Source: Septoria linicola (lineage: Eukaryota > Ascomycota > Dothideomycetes > Mycosphaerellales > Mycosphaerellaceae). From it: a stretch of 64,000 nucleotides of DNA. Under the pieces are notes generated by a model. The model did not search any database. It had not been told where the DNA came from and saw only the letters and a list, made by a program, of their open reading frames with translations. The stretch covers positions 1,860,001 to 1,924,000 of the forward strand of contig CP099418.1 of the NCBI GenBank assembly GCA_024114885.1, given 5' to 3'. Made by a program: the position numbers and the translations under genes. How positions within the stretch are numbered: position 1 is the stretch's first letter; every line of letters starts with the position of its first letter. Positions 1-10,056 of this stretch are shown one piece after another.

Positions 1-15
1 GCCATGTCGCAGCAC

Positions 16-927
16 TCAGATGACCCTCATACCAATGAATTCCTTCACAGTGAACTCGATTGCTCGAGCAACTTCTGGTCCTTCTTCCCACACCTGGTCA
101 TGGTTTCCCTTCAACTCCAGCAATTTCGCTCGTCGTGATCCCGAGTCATCGAAGCCTTGTGAAGACAGCGACTTCATCATCAGTTCTGGCTGTTCCCACT
201 CCACAAGCTCGTCCTCGCGCGAATGGGCAATCACGATGAGCTTCCCGTCTACCCAGCTTTGATTGAGCTCTGCTGACGTCGGGCTGACAGCTTTCCAGTC
301 GGCCTTCTCGGGCCCGAATGCAGCCGCGACAAAATCGCGATAGAAAGTACTATCGGAATGGTACTCGACCAGCGCGGGAAGGTCGTACAGCCCCTCAAGA
401 CCCAGGATGGCCAATGGAGGCACGACATTGACTCCCAAGGCTGAAGATGATGCATGCTGAGCACGCCACTGGCGCTTCATCGCCACTTGCAATGCCAAAC
501 ATGCGCCGCACGAATGTCCTACCAATAGGTACCGACCTTGGAAGCGATATGTTTCCTGAAGATGCAGAATACCAGCAAGTACATCGTTAATATGATCAGG
601 ATGTCTTGCGTTCCGTGCTGGGTCTGCTGGGTTCGATGGATTCGTGGGATGCTTTGGCGCTTGAGATAGCCGATAGTTTATTGAAGCAAACCCGGCAATA
701 TGTTCGATGATTGAGGAGCCCAGTAACAGGTCCTGCGCCTTGTCAAAGGTGGTGGCGGTTTGGTCAGGATCGAACCAAGCGCCACCATGGATGTAGACTA
801 TCCAGATCCGTTTCTGGTCGTTCGCTGAGGTCGGTCTCGGTATGCAAGTTTGCAAGGTGTTCAGGTTCGATTCCTTGCCATACACTATATCCCTGCGGAA
901 TTGCGGCCATTCATCCGTGACGCCCAT
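16..927 (-). CDS. BNA7: Kynurenine formamidase (alpha/beta hydrolase)
   Basis: Single-exon gene of about 303 residues. It hydrolyses N-formyl-L-kynurenine to kynurenine and formate in cytosolic tryptophan breakdown and NAD synthesis. The family signature HGGAW lies near residues 47-51 (oxyanion hole) and the nucleophile elbow GHSCG near 137-141 with Ser139. An acidic residue in HSREDE and the His of KGNHDQ near the C-terminus complete a plausible triad. I start at the first real ATG (MGVTDEW); the frame extends four codons upstream only through a TTG. Length fits fungal BNA7 proteins. Other small alpha/beta hydrolases are possible, but HGGAW plus the His context favour formamidase. The stop lies close to the left window edge, so neighbours on that side are unseen. 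Confidence 0.85.
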   Translation of the reverse strand: MGVTDEWPQFRRDIVYGKESNLNTLQTCIPRPTSANDQKRIWIVYIHGGAWFDPDQTATTFDKAQDLLLGSSIIEHIAGFASINYRLSQAPKHPTNPSNPADPARNARHPDHINDVLAGILHLQETYRFQGRYLLVGHSCGACLALQVAMKRQWRAQHASSSALGVNVVPPLAILGLEGLYDLPALVEYHSDSTFYRDFVAAAFGPEKADWKAVSPTSAELNQSWVDGKLIVIAHSREDELVEWEQPELMMKSLSSQGFDDSGSRRAKLLELKGNHDQVWEEGPEVARAIEFTVKEFIGMRVI

Positions 928-2044
928 CTTCCAGCCCAACTGAGTGTGTCCGCAGTCCGCGTCGTAATGCTATGTTGCTTGAGCTGTGTGTCGTGAGTCA
1001 CGCACAACAGGCAGGGAATTTCGTTGGGCTTCAAATTTCAGTCTTGTGTGCGCGGAATCTCGAATAGGGGTTACAGTCAGTGACAAGTCGCAGTGCAGAC
1101 GAAATGAAAAGTACGCAGCAATTTCGAGAGATTGGGTGATAGGCCTTACGAGCCAGATACGGCCATTCGTTCTGCAGCAGTCTTTCTTCGACGACCAGCC
1201 GGAGCTAGGTTTCAGGTGGCATCCCTCCCGCTAGCCAGGACAAGAAGAAAGCTGTGATGCGAGTGGGACCGAGTCATATTTGATCATTCTGCATTGTTGA
1301 GCGGAAGGTGTGCAGCAAACATCAGAGTACAGCGAGTGCATCAGCGCCCGATGAGCGAGAGCAGTAGTAATTTACTAGTGGTGGCTGTCGGCCTCGTCAG
1401 TGTGCAGAGGGTGTGCCGTTTATCTTCAAGGATGTGCCCCTTTCAGTCGGCCGCCGTGACGTCGATGGTCACATTTCTGCGTTCGCTTCCTGCTCGTCTG
1501 TCTGTGTGTCCATCCGTTGACATCCACGACTCGCACTGCACGCCACTTGTTGCATCCTCACCACATCATCACAAAACAGCTTCAGTAACAACAGCGTTAT
1601 TGAAGCATCAACAGCAACAGCAGTCTTGGCCGCCCGAGACTCAGGGCACAGACGAAGAGCACAGCGACAAGCACTTCTCTTCACTTTCTTGGCCAGCGGC
1701 TGCCCCACCAGCCACCCAGAACTCTCTTCGGCACCAGCAGAGCATAGCAAAGCATCATCCTTGAGCCTCTTCCTCGTCGTGGTGCCAAACGGACATTTCT
1801 CGACCGCCTTCGCCTGCCTGGAGCAGCTCAGCAGTCGCACCTGCGGAACCTGGTTCGAACTGGCACCTGCGCATCTCACTTGCAGTGACAGCACTGCCTC
1901 TCTCCCACATCTCTCACTCGACCGCCGACTTTCATCCCTCCATCTACTTTCTACCTGCACCGGAACATCACTTTGACCGCACCTCATTGCACCTCTCCTC
2001 GCCCACACAGCGGATTCCGGTGCCGCCGGTGACCAGTCGACACC
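928..2044. other. Intergenic region and probable 5' leader
   Basis: I see no supported gene here. The right half (about 1470-2040) is rich in C, T and CA repeats, typical of a long fungal promoter or 5' leader for the plus-strand gene that follows. Reading frames on both strands are low-complexity shadows of this bias. Confidence 0.5.
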
Positions 2045-4103
2045 ATGAGCACCTACGACGACTACTACGACGAGCCGCGTCGCTATCGCAGCGTGAGTGA
2101 TATTTCAGCCCTACAGGTACTTTCAAACGTCGAAGACGTGCTGACTTTGTCGCTACCAAGGTTCGCACCCGCCCACGTGACAGAGACGAGCCGGACTACG
2201 TTCGAGAAGAGACATACATTGAGCGCGGCAAGGGCCCTGGTCCTCGCAACACAGAGATGGTGTACCGCGGTCGCGACGACAGCATTGAAGACATTCCTCG
2301 CGACTTCCCACCACCAGGCAGTCGCTATGGCGACGGCTACGGCCCTCCACGTCGTAGCAAGAGCACAGGAGGCAGAGGCAGACGATACTCGGACGATAGC
2401 TACGACGATGATCGCTTCACCGAGAGGGGTGCCGCCGCTGCTGGCGCTGGCGCTGGCTATGCCGCTGGACGTCGTGAAGAACGACAACACAGACATCGCG
2501 ACGACCGCGGTTACGACTCAGACTACTCTCGCTCGCCGCCGCGCAAGCCAGAGCGTCGCAAGTCAGGCATCGAAGAAGTGATTGGTGGACTGGGACTCGG
2601 AGGTCTTGCTGCTGGTATTCTCGGCAACAAAGACAAAGACCGTGATCGATCTCCTGGTGCTCGCTCGAATCGCTCCCGCTCTCGAGCGCGAAGTCGACGA
2701 GGTGGCTCCTCCAGCCGTAGTCGCAGCAGATCACGCGCCGGTGGAGGCGATAAGTCCAGAACAGAGCGCAAGTGGGCTCAAGCAGCGCAAGCCGCACTTG
2801 TTGCTGGTGCTGTCGAGGCCTTCCGATCTCGCAAAGAACCTGGCCCCTGGACTGGAGACAAGGGCAGACGTATTGCGACTGCTGCTCTCGGTGCTGGTGG
2901 CATCGATGGTCTGATTGACCGTGACCCTGATAAGAAATCGAAGCGCCACCTTGCTGAAGCCGTCATTGGAGGACTGGCCGCTAATCGCCTGGCCAATGGC
3001 CCAGTTTCCAAGTCTCGTGGTCGTGGCGTGGACTCCCGCGATGTCTCGCCAGAATCTCGAGGAGGCTTCCGCTCTCGCAGTCGCAGTATCGTCGACAGAA
3101 TCCGAGGTCGTTCTCAGTCCAGAGGCCGTGCTCCTAGTGAGGATGGCGGAGGAGGTAAAGTTGGACTTGCCAAGGGTGTCTTGGGTGCTGGTGCCGTCGC
3201 TGCCGTTGGCAAGACTATCTACGACCGCGTTCGCTCCAAATCCCGCAAGAGACGCTCACCATCTCGCGACTCTAGCGCAGACTCGTATGTGCCCTCCCGC
3301 CGTCGTCCCCGTGACCAGCGCCGCTCACAAGGTTCAGATACCGGCAGTACTCGCCGGACAGGCGATCGAGACGATCAGGGCGGTCGCGAAGTCGCTCGAG
3401 GTACTAGAGACGGTGCGCTTGCACCAGCCGCAGCAGGCGGCGCTGCTGGGGCCATGACCAAGTCCAATGGAAATGGCAATGCCAAGAACGACGGCGGCAA
3501 CGACTCCAGTGATAGTAGTTCTACCACAGACATGGAAAAAACTCGAAAGCATATGCGTGGCAAGGAGCTGATTACGGCTGGTCTCGCTACTGTCGCGACT
3601 ATTCATGCAGCACATGGCGTGTATTCGAGTATGGAGGCACATGAGAAGAGACATCGTTTGGTCGCTGAGGGTGAAATGAGTCCTGAGGAAGCTCGCAAGA
3701 AGCAAACGAAAGCATGGATTCAAGATGCTGCAGCGGTCGGTATTGCTGCCCTGGGTATCAAAGGTGCATTCTCAGAGTGGAAGGAAATGAACGAGCAGAG
3801 GTATTGTTTTGCCCTACACCATTATTTTGGTAAGATGTTTGACGTGCTGACCATTGCTCTTTCCCTAGACGTGAGATTCAAGAAATCGAGAAGCGCAAGG
3901 GTGCCCGTCGCAAGAAGCGTGTCGCTCGACAAAAGCAAGAGGAGATGGAGAGGCATGAGCGTATGATGAACATACTCGAGAAGAACCCACAGCTTGCCGT
4001 GGGCTATCAGATGCAGCAAAATGGCTACCTTCCCAACAACATGGGCGCTGCCTCGCCTGCACCCGATCAGAGTGGGAACCCATACGCCTCCGGCCAAAGA
4101 TAG
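2045..4103 (+). CDS. DUF3824-type Arg/Ser- and Gly-rich protein
   Basis: Three exons: 2045-2092, 2161-3800 and 3869-4103, about 640 residues. Exon 1 encodes MSTYDDYYDEPRRYRS, then a 68-nt GTGAGT intron; a second 68-nt intron (GTATTG...CCTAG) follows codon AG/A. The protein begins with an acidic-aromatic stretch, then RS-rich tracts alternate with Gly/Ala-rich hydrophobic patches (for example GGLGLGGLAAG and repeated ALGAGGI-like segments), as in the fungal DUF3824 family of unknown function. The C-terminal exon is a strongly charged helix of Lys, Arg, Glu and Gln. The RS tracts suggest a phosphorylated, possibly nuclear or membrane-apposed protein, which is inference only. Oddity: the stop TAG is followed in the same frame by 55 more sense codons (4104-4268) before TGA. 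Confidence 0.8.
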
Positions 4104-6007
4104 TATCAAGATCGGCAGATGTCCCCATCAACACACAGAATTAACGAGCATCGAGCACGCACCCCTTCACATCACCGACACCGCGATTGGAAAGGCCCTC
4201 CCGACCGCCCAGAACACGAATCGAACGACAATGCGTGGGAGCTCTTCGGCGAGTCTCTTGGCTCTATTTGAGCCCCCAAGCAGTGCATCGGATCTTTCAT
4301 TTCCCACCACCACCAGACGACTTAACGAGCAAATGACCTCCAGGATATGAATTTCAGCGGGCAAGAGCTGCATGAATGTGACGGCAAGGACAGCAGAGCA
4401 GACGCAGCAGACGACCATGCGCTACGAGTTCATGACGATGATTCAGATGACTAGGGGGAAGAAGAGTGTAGCACGCCGAATAGCCTTTGGGGCGTTCAAT
4501 GGTGTGAATGACTAGTTTTCCTTCTGTTACATAGCCATGCGAGAGCATAACACTTACTTCGATTTCCTTCGTTGTACTAAACTGCATACAGCGAACGCTT
4601 CCTGGGCACCAACCGTCCTATGCACGTTCTCCGTTCACTGCGAGATTTCTCAAGCCTCGTTGATACACGACTCATAGTGAATTGACCATGCCTCATACCA
4701 TCGGATACGGAATCCTCCATATCAGGAACTTCCGATGCCTAGGCCACAGATAGCTCTAATCGACCGCGCATAGCGCGTGGAGCATAGTGCAAAAGCAAGT
4801 GGATGAAGTGGCCAGGGCTGTGAATTCATTCCAGGGCAGACCGTCTAGCACTTTCGGGACAAGTACAGTCTGTCATATGCATACGGGAAGCGGTCTGCTC
4901 AAAGTTTCATTCGTAATCGTAGGCTTCTCATGGTTTCAATTGGTGAAATTGAGGTGCACGGCCAGCGGACGCATTCCGTATGCATGTGACAGATTGTATG
5001 TGCGAATGTCTTGCAATCGAGTGATACTGATTTTAGTCGTTGGATTTGCGACGCGCAGCTTTGATCGTTCAATGCTTTTCTTGAACGACCGTCTTTGCTG
5101 TCGGCTTCGTTCGCGCTGCAGTATTTCGCGATGTCGATGTCTGCGGGATCGTGACCTGATTACTCGCAGGCAAGAATGTCCATAGTGAAGCTAGCTTGTC
5201 CATTGTTGTACTTGGGGCTGTTGCGGCCGACATGATGATTCGACAGGACTTGAGATTTGTGTGGAGGGAGGATGATAAGATTATTTCGCTGTGGGATGTG
5301 ATCAACGACATTCACTTGACTACTTCTTATGATTAGTAGCTGTGTGTCTTTGTGTACAGTTCTACTTTTGTGAGGTACACGAATGGCGTGATCGGTCACA
5401 CTCGTTTGGTAAGCTCTCGATTTGGGTGGGCGGAATTAGAGAGCTTTGATGACAGATTAGTCGATGCTAGGCGAAGATCGCGGATCGGGCATAATCCATA
5501 GTGTTCGTCGATGCGCGTTTCTAGTCTTTCGCTGTCTCTACTGTGTGGATGAATTATCTGCTCCAGAAGGTAGTGTGGTGGAAGGCGATGCGACGAGCTT
5601 TTCCCTTCGTGTCATTTTCCAGCCCAATATTGGTCTAGGCATGACATGAAGAGTTGCACGTGCTACTTTAGCCACTTGGCTGGACAATGTGATGTGAGAA
5701 GAGCGTTTAGCTCAACGAATGTGAAGATTGCGAGTCTTTTCTTTGAGCAGTCTCATTGATGGAGAGCAAATTACTGGTCCGTGACCAAGTGCTCATTGAT
5801 CCGTACGACTAACAACGAGTCTTAGAACGACGTTCTCTTCCTCAATGCACATGCCAGGGCAGAGAGCTTCTTTGAAGTCGTTGACTGACGGTCGTGTATC
5901 GAGGCATACTGTCACCTCTTCTGTCATGCAGCATGGCTGTGACCACGAAACTGCTTCTGGCAGTCTGAGATGCTGTCGTGGTAGTTGCAGTTGTATCAAT
6001 GCCCTCC
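4104..6007. other. Intergenic region with a possible decayed frame
   Basis: The first 170 nt continue the frame of the preceding gene after its TAG stop. The middle (about 5040-5335) holds a broken plus-strand frame that reads protein-like but carries TGA codons and has no convincing start. I see no intact gene in the rest. Confidence 0.4.
5080..5334 (+). pseudogene. Possible relict coding frame
   Basis: One plus-strand frame reads like protein: a segment with FAVGFVRAAVF, a TGA, then KNVHSEASLSIVVLGAVAA, then a piece containing FVWREDDKIISLWDV, ending at a TAG after TSYD. A branch-site-like CTGAT and an acceptor-like CTCGCAG sit just before the second segment, so an intron end is an alternative to a nonsense mutation. 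I found no start codon or donor that connects upstream and cannot name a family. It may be a gene remnant or chance. Confidence 0.25.
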
Positions 6008-7732
6008 TCAGCCAATGTCAGTAGCGTCGCTCATCTCTTCATCGGAGGGTAGGGGCAGTACGACGAGATCTTCTTCGTCGTATAGACCAACTTCGGACCC
6101 TCTTGCGCCATCCCACTCCAGCGGTGGCATACATCTCGACGTTCCAAGCAGATAAGACTTAACATTCCGTTCGTAAAACTCAGGGTGATCGGTACCTCGT
6201 GAGAGCACACTCAGGAACTCCCCATCTGGAGAGTAATCCCACAGGCACTCTGCATAGATATGCTGAAGCCTTATCGCCGAGGGTATCTCGTCCAGGGCTT
6301 GGTGAACTCCACTGATTAGCATATCTCGTAGCTCTAGCACTTTCAAAGTAGCAGAGTGACGAGAAAGGAAGCCAAGCAAGACCTCCGCAGATAAGTTGGT
6401 CGCTAGCGCGAGACGTTCAAGTCTAGGCCAGATGACTCCTTGGGAGAAGAGATCTTCCAGCTGAGGCATTTCGTCATCTGGACTCAGCTCATCATCTGTA
6501 TATCTCAGATCAAGATCTCTCAGAAGAACAGCTGTTTTGAGAAAGGCCGTGGTCTCGTGCTGTAGACTTAATCCAGTGAAACGTGTGGAAAGTGTTGCAA
6601 AAGGGATATGGAGTGTCAATGTCACCAGGCTGCGGAAAGCGTCCACCCTCAGCTGATGTCTTGTGCTGCCCAATCCGTACTCAATCGAAGCAGTCTGCGG
6701 TATCTGCGAAACCCCATGGGCAAGCAAAGGTCTGCTCAGTCGATGTCTGGTCAAATCCTGCAAAGATCCAATATGTGATGACTGGACCAGTAGCTTTGAG
6801 ACTGGCTTCATTCCGTGAAAGCTGGCACGGTACCCTACAGCTTCGGTTAATGCGAGCGCAGCACTACCAGATGCGTTGGCATACTCGGCCTCGAAGTGGT
6901 CGGTCGAGTATCGCCAGTCATCTGGGCCTACTTTGATCTTTCGTCGCAGGGCTTTCCACACTGCCCATTCGTTCGTCTTGCCCGCAGAGGGCGCGGTGGA
7001 CTTGACGCTGGCTTCCACCAGGCTCGGCAGTGAGGTCAGTGCCTCTGAAACCATGGTGCCGTGCTGTTCTTGTCTCCAGTTCCGCTGCTCAGCACATACA
7101 GTCAAGAAGGTATTTCTGGCATGTTCGAGCTCCGCCTGGCTTAGAGTATGCCGCGGAAGGGCCTCGTATTCTGCTAGATAGTCTCTTCGATCATGGGCTG
7201 TGGTAATGGCCCGCCTGTGACCGGAGTCGCCATCGGAGTGACCTAGAGCTACAAGGCTGTACCAGGAGCTGAAGCTTGGGCGATAGTCAATTGCCTCATA
7301 AAGCTCATTTGCAGTCCACGTGGGCAAGATGTCACTGTAGATGGTGAACTTCTTGACATGCTTGGAGAGCGTCGGGGATCTGGATAGATTGACGAGGTGG
7401 TTCAAGCCATATTCGAAGAGGCCCACTTAGGCAGGAAGAGCAAAATCAGCACTGCTATACATTGCTGATGGTAGATCTCCCGTGGGCGTACTGAAGAAGT
7501 GCTCGAAGACAGCAGGCGTGCTTACTGCGCTCAATCGCTTCTGCACCAATCGTAGCGACTTCAATGAGGCATGGTCACAATGTTCGCATATTGCAGCCAG
7601 CAGCTCTTCTGGTAGGGCATCCATGATGGCACTCACGGCCTCTCCTGCCCACGAGCCCGAAGTTGATGAGACACAGTAGGCAAGTTGGATTTTAGGCTTC
7701 AAAGCTCGGGTTTCTGGACCAGCCTCCTCCAT
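6008..7732 (-). CDS. F-box protein
   Basis: Two exons, 7732-7492 and 7425-6008, about 552 residues. The 66-nt intron (7426-7491) starts GTACGC and ends with a GCTGAT branch site, a pyrimidine tract and CTAAG. It removes an in-frame TAA that otherwise separates two open frames, and the splice recreates a Met codon (EHFF/MGLFEYG). The N-terminal F-box core MDALPEELLAAICEHC is followed by LKSLRLVQKRL, the usual Skp1-binding helix pattern. The rest is Leu-rich and irregular, as in the large fungal F-box families whose targets are unknown. Likely an SCF ubiquitin-ligase adaptor; the substrate cannot be told. Start at the first Met or at the internal MDALPEE; the first is used here. Confidence 0.75.
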
Positions 7733-7837
7733 TGATCGGCGTGTGTTCTCATCCTAAGTTAATGTTGGCCAGGTTGTGGTTGTGCACCTAAGAAGAGGAA
7801 TTGGCATTGTTACCTAGGAATTATTTTCTTTTGCATC

Positions 7838-8746
7838 ATGTCTGCGGGCTACCAACATCAGAGGCTTGGTGGGCAAGGTATGGATAGCAGCATCACGATC
7901 GATCATATCACGCCGCATCCTTGCTGATCGCGATTCCTCAAGCGTTCAACCACGGACCTTCATCCGGCGCAGAGCAGGAGTACGATCGTCTGCGCGATTT
8001 GGCACGTAAGGAGCAGGGCCAGCATCAGCATTATGCTGCAGAGGCGCGACAGGCGTATGAACGCGGCGATGGAGGTCGCGCGCATGACATGAGCTCGCAG
8101 AGCAAAGCGCATGCCGCCAAAGCCGACGAATTCAACAGACAGGCCTCTGAGTTCATTTTCCGGGAGAATAATGCAGTGGGCAAGGTGCCCGGCGACACGA
8201 TCGATCTGCACGGCCAATTCGTAGAAGAGGTCAGCGGGATTGCGTGCACGACAGCAGGCTGAAGCTGCAGACTGACACGCAGCGCAGGCAGAAGAGATTC
8301 TCGAACAACGCATCCGCTATGCGCAGCAGACTGGACAGACGCACTTGCACGTTATCGTCGGCAAGGGAAACCACAGTCCGGGACATGTGCAGAAGATCAA
8401 GCCTCGCGTGGAGCAAGTCTGTCGCGAGTTGAATCTGCAATATCACACCGAGCCCAATGCTGGACGCATGTACATTGAATTGAAGCCTGGAGGCGGAGGC
8501 CAGAACCAATTCGACTACGACTCGCACCACCAGCCGCAGCATCAAAACTACGGCCAGCCGCACTACGAGACTGCCTACCCGATGGCCAAGCCATCGCAGT
8601 ATGGCTACCAACAGCAGATGCAATACGGCGGACAGCAAGGCTACCCGGGTCAGCCTCAGAGACCGCAGCAGCAGATGCAGGTCCAAGAGCCCGAGCAAGA
8701 CAATGGTGTCAAATGCTGCGGGATCAAGATCTGTTCCGTCATGTGA
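7838..8746 (+). CDS. DUF1771-Smr domain protein with C-terminal CaaX box
   Basis: Three exons: 7838-7877, 7943-8229 and 8288-8746, about 261 residues; introns of 65 and 58 nt. After a short leader, residues about 20-90 form the DUF1771 helical domain (EYDRLRDLARKEQ, many Ala, Gln and Lys). The Smr domain follows with IDLHGQFVEEA and HVIVGKGNHSPGHV; the DLHG and GxGxHS motifs are diagnostic. Smr domains bind or nick nucleic acid in other proteins. The C-terminal third is a Gln/Tyr/Pro-rich tail ending in KCCGIKICSVM. CSVM fits a CaaX prenylation box with nearby cysteines for palmitoylation, so membrane anchoring is likely (inference). Both exon joins keep the frame exactly and rebuild the domain. 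Confidence 0.87.
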
Positions 8747-9144
8747 GGGCTGGTGTATGTGCACACTGTTGGATCAATGCCACGAAGATTGGACTATACG
8801 TCAATTTGGATATATATCGAGATACCCTGCGTACGCAGTTCGACTGCGCAACGGCAACTTGTCTGTCGTGTTTCGAGTTCTTCTATGCTTCTGTGACTGC
8901 TGTCGTCTGCCCGAGACTACTCTCATGGAGTCCTGCGGCTTAGTGACATCTGCCGAGCGACTTGTGCATGCACTCTTGTATCAGTCCTGTCTTCTCAGTA
9001 GACCTTGATCACACGGGTCCAGTCTCCTACCCCGGGGAGCTCTCGATAAGTCTTTGACTCAGGGGACTTGTGCTAGGCGCATACCATTTGCAGCTGGCAA
9101 ATCTGCACACGTCCATCATCACATCATGTGCAACGCAAGTTTCT
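8747..9144. other. Convergent intergenic region
   Basis: About 400 bp between the 3' ends of the Smr gene (+) and the RING gene (-). I see only probable 3' untranslated sequence and no gene. Confidence 0.5.
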
Positions 9145-9797
9145 TCACGAATACATATCATCGTATTCCTCCTCATCGTCCTCCACTTTTGGCACTTCGA
9201 CCTTCTTCTTCACCAACTCCTTCCTGTCCAGCGGACACGTAGGATTCAACTTCAACCACGGCTCGATACACTCCAGATCAAAGATGTGATCATCATGACA
9301 CGGCAGCCTCACCACCAACGGATGCTTGTCCTCCAAGAACGGATTCGAGCAGATCGGGCACGTCCCATCTGCTTTCTTCTGCAACTCCGTCTTATCCACG
9401 CGTTCCAGCTGCGCGATAAACTCGTCTGATACACCGGCAACTTTCGTCGGCGGGTGTTCTGCGGTGGACATGAGTGACTCGATGAGCGATTCCATCAGGT
9501 CGGAATGAGGATCTTGACTGCTGCCGCTGCCGCGCATCATTTCGAAGGCGTTGGCGAGCGTGCGGTAGGCGGCGCTGATGTCGGATGGGTGAGGAAGGGA
9601 GTTGGCATTTTGAGGCTGTCGTGATCCGGACGTGTCGACGACATCGAGTGTGCTGAAGAAGGTGCTTAGGTCTGGACGGCGGCGATGCTCTGCTTTCTGC
9701 TGCGTTTCCTCTTTGATGCCGTGCTCGACTATGTTCAAAATTAGCGCATGTGCGTCAGCGTGGCGAGCAGCTGTCACTCACCATGATAGCCCGACAT
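9145..9797 (-). CDS. RING-type zinc finger protein
   Basis: Two exons: 9797-9782 (16 nt, MSGYH plus one base) and 9728-9145, about 199 residues. The intron (9729-9781) is 53 nt with GTGAGT and CATAG. A disordered N-terminal half precedes the RING near residues 129-173, with CPICSNPF, LPCHDDHIF, LECIEPWLK and TCPLDR. The spacing fits a RING, but the position normally His after the C-x3-H step is Asp156, and the last ligand, normally Cys, is Asp173 (CPLD). The tail is acidic. Probable E3 ubiquitin ligase. Asp can replace one zinc ligand in some RING proteins, for example RBX1. The tiny first exon is supported by exact phase and a good initiator ATG. Confidence 0.8.
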
Positions 9798-10056
9798 GTT
9801 TGCTATGAAGTTGAGTTGCTAGGCCGAAATGGCGGTTCAAGTGGTGAAGCGACTACATTTTGTTGTTGGAGACATCGTCATCTCAAGGCAGCTTTGAAGC
9901 GACGCAAGCAAACGCCGATGTCGTCCCAGCTTCGTCGGACCCGAAATTGGTCACCAAGGTGTTGAGCGACGAGGTTTTGTCCGAGAGTGATACATCTATA
10001 CATACAAGCTAAACAGAAAGGGGTATCTTGGTGATGCTGTACAAGCCGCTGCCTTC

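Noticed and set aside
1840..1875. GGTTCGAACTGG resembling a tRNA T-arm
   Set aside because: No matching acceptor stem, anticodon arm or D-arm around it.
1469..2008. 179-codon minus-strand ORF upstream of the DUF3824 gene
   Set aside because: Composition follows the C/T-rich leader on the other strand; no domain, no conserved pattern.
4787..5185. 132-codon plus-strand ORF in the gap
   Set aside because: No ATG-proximal signals or protein patterning; overlaps the better but still weak relict frame.
7427..7429. In-frame TAA making the F-box gene a pseudogene
   Set aside because: The stop lies inside a well-formed 66-nt intron and splicing restores one frame.
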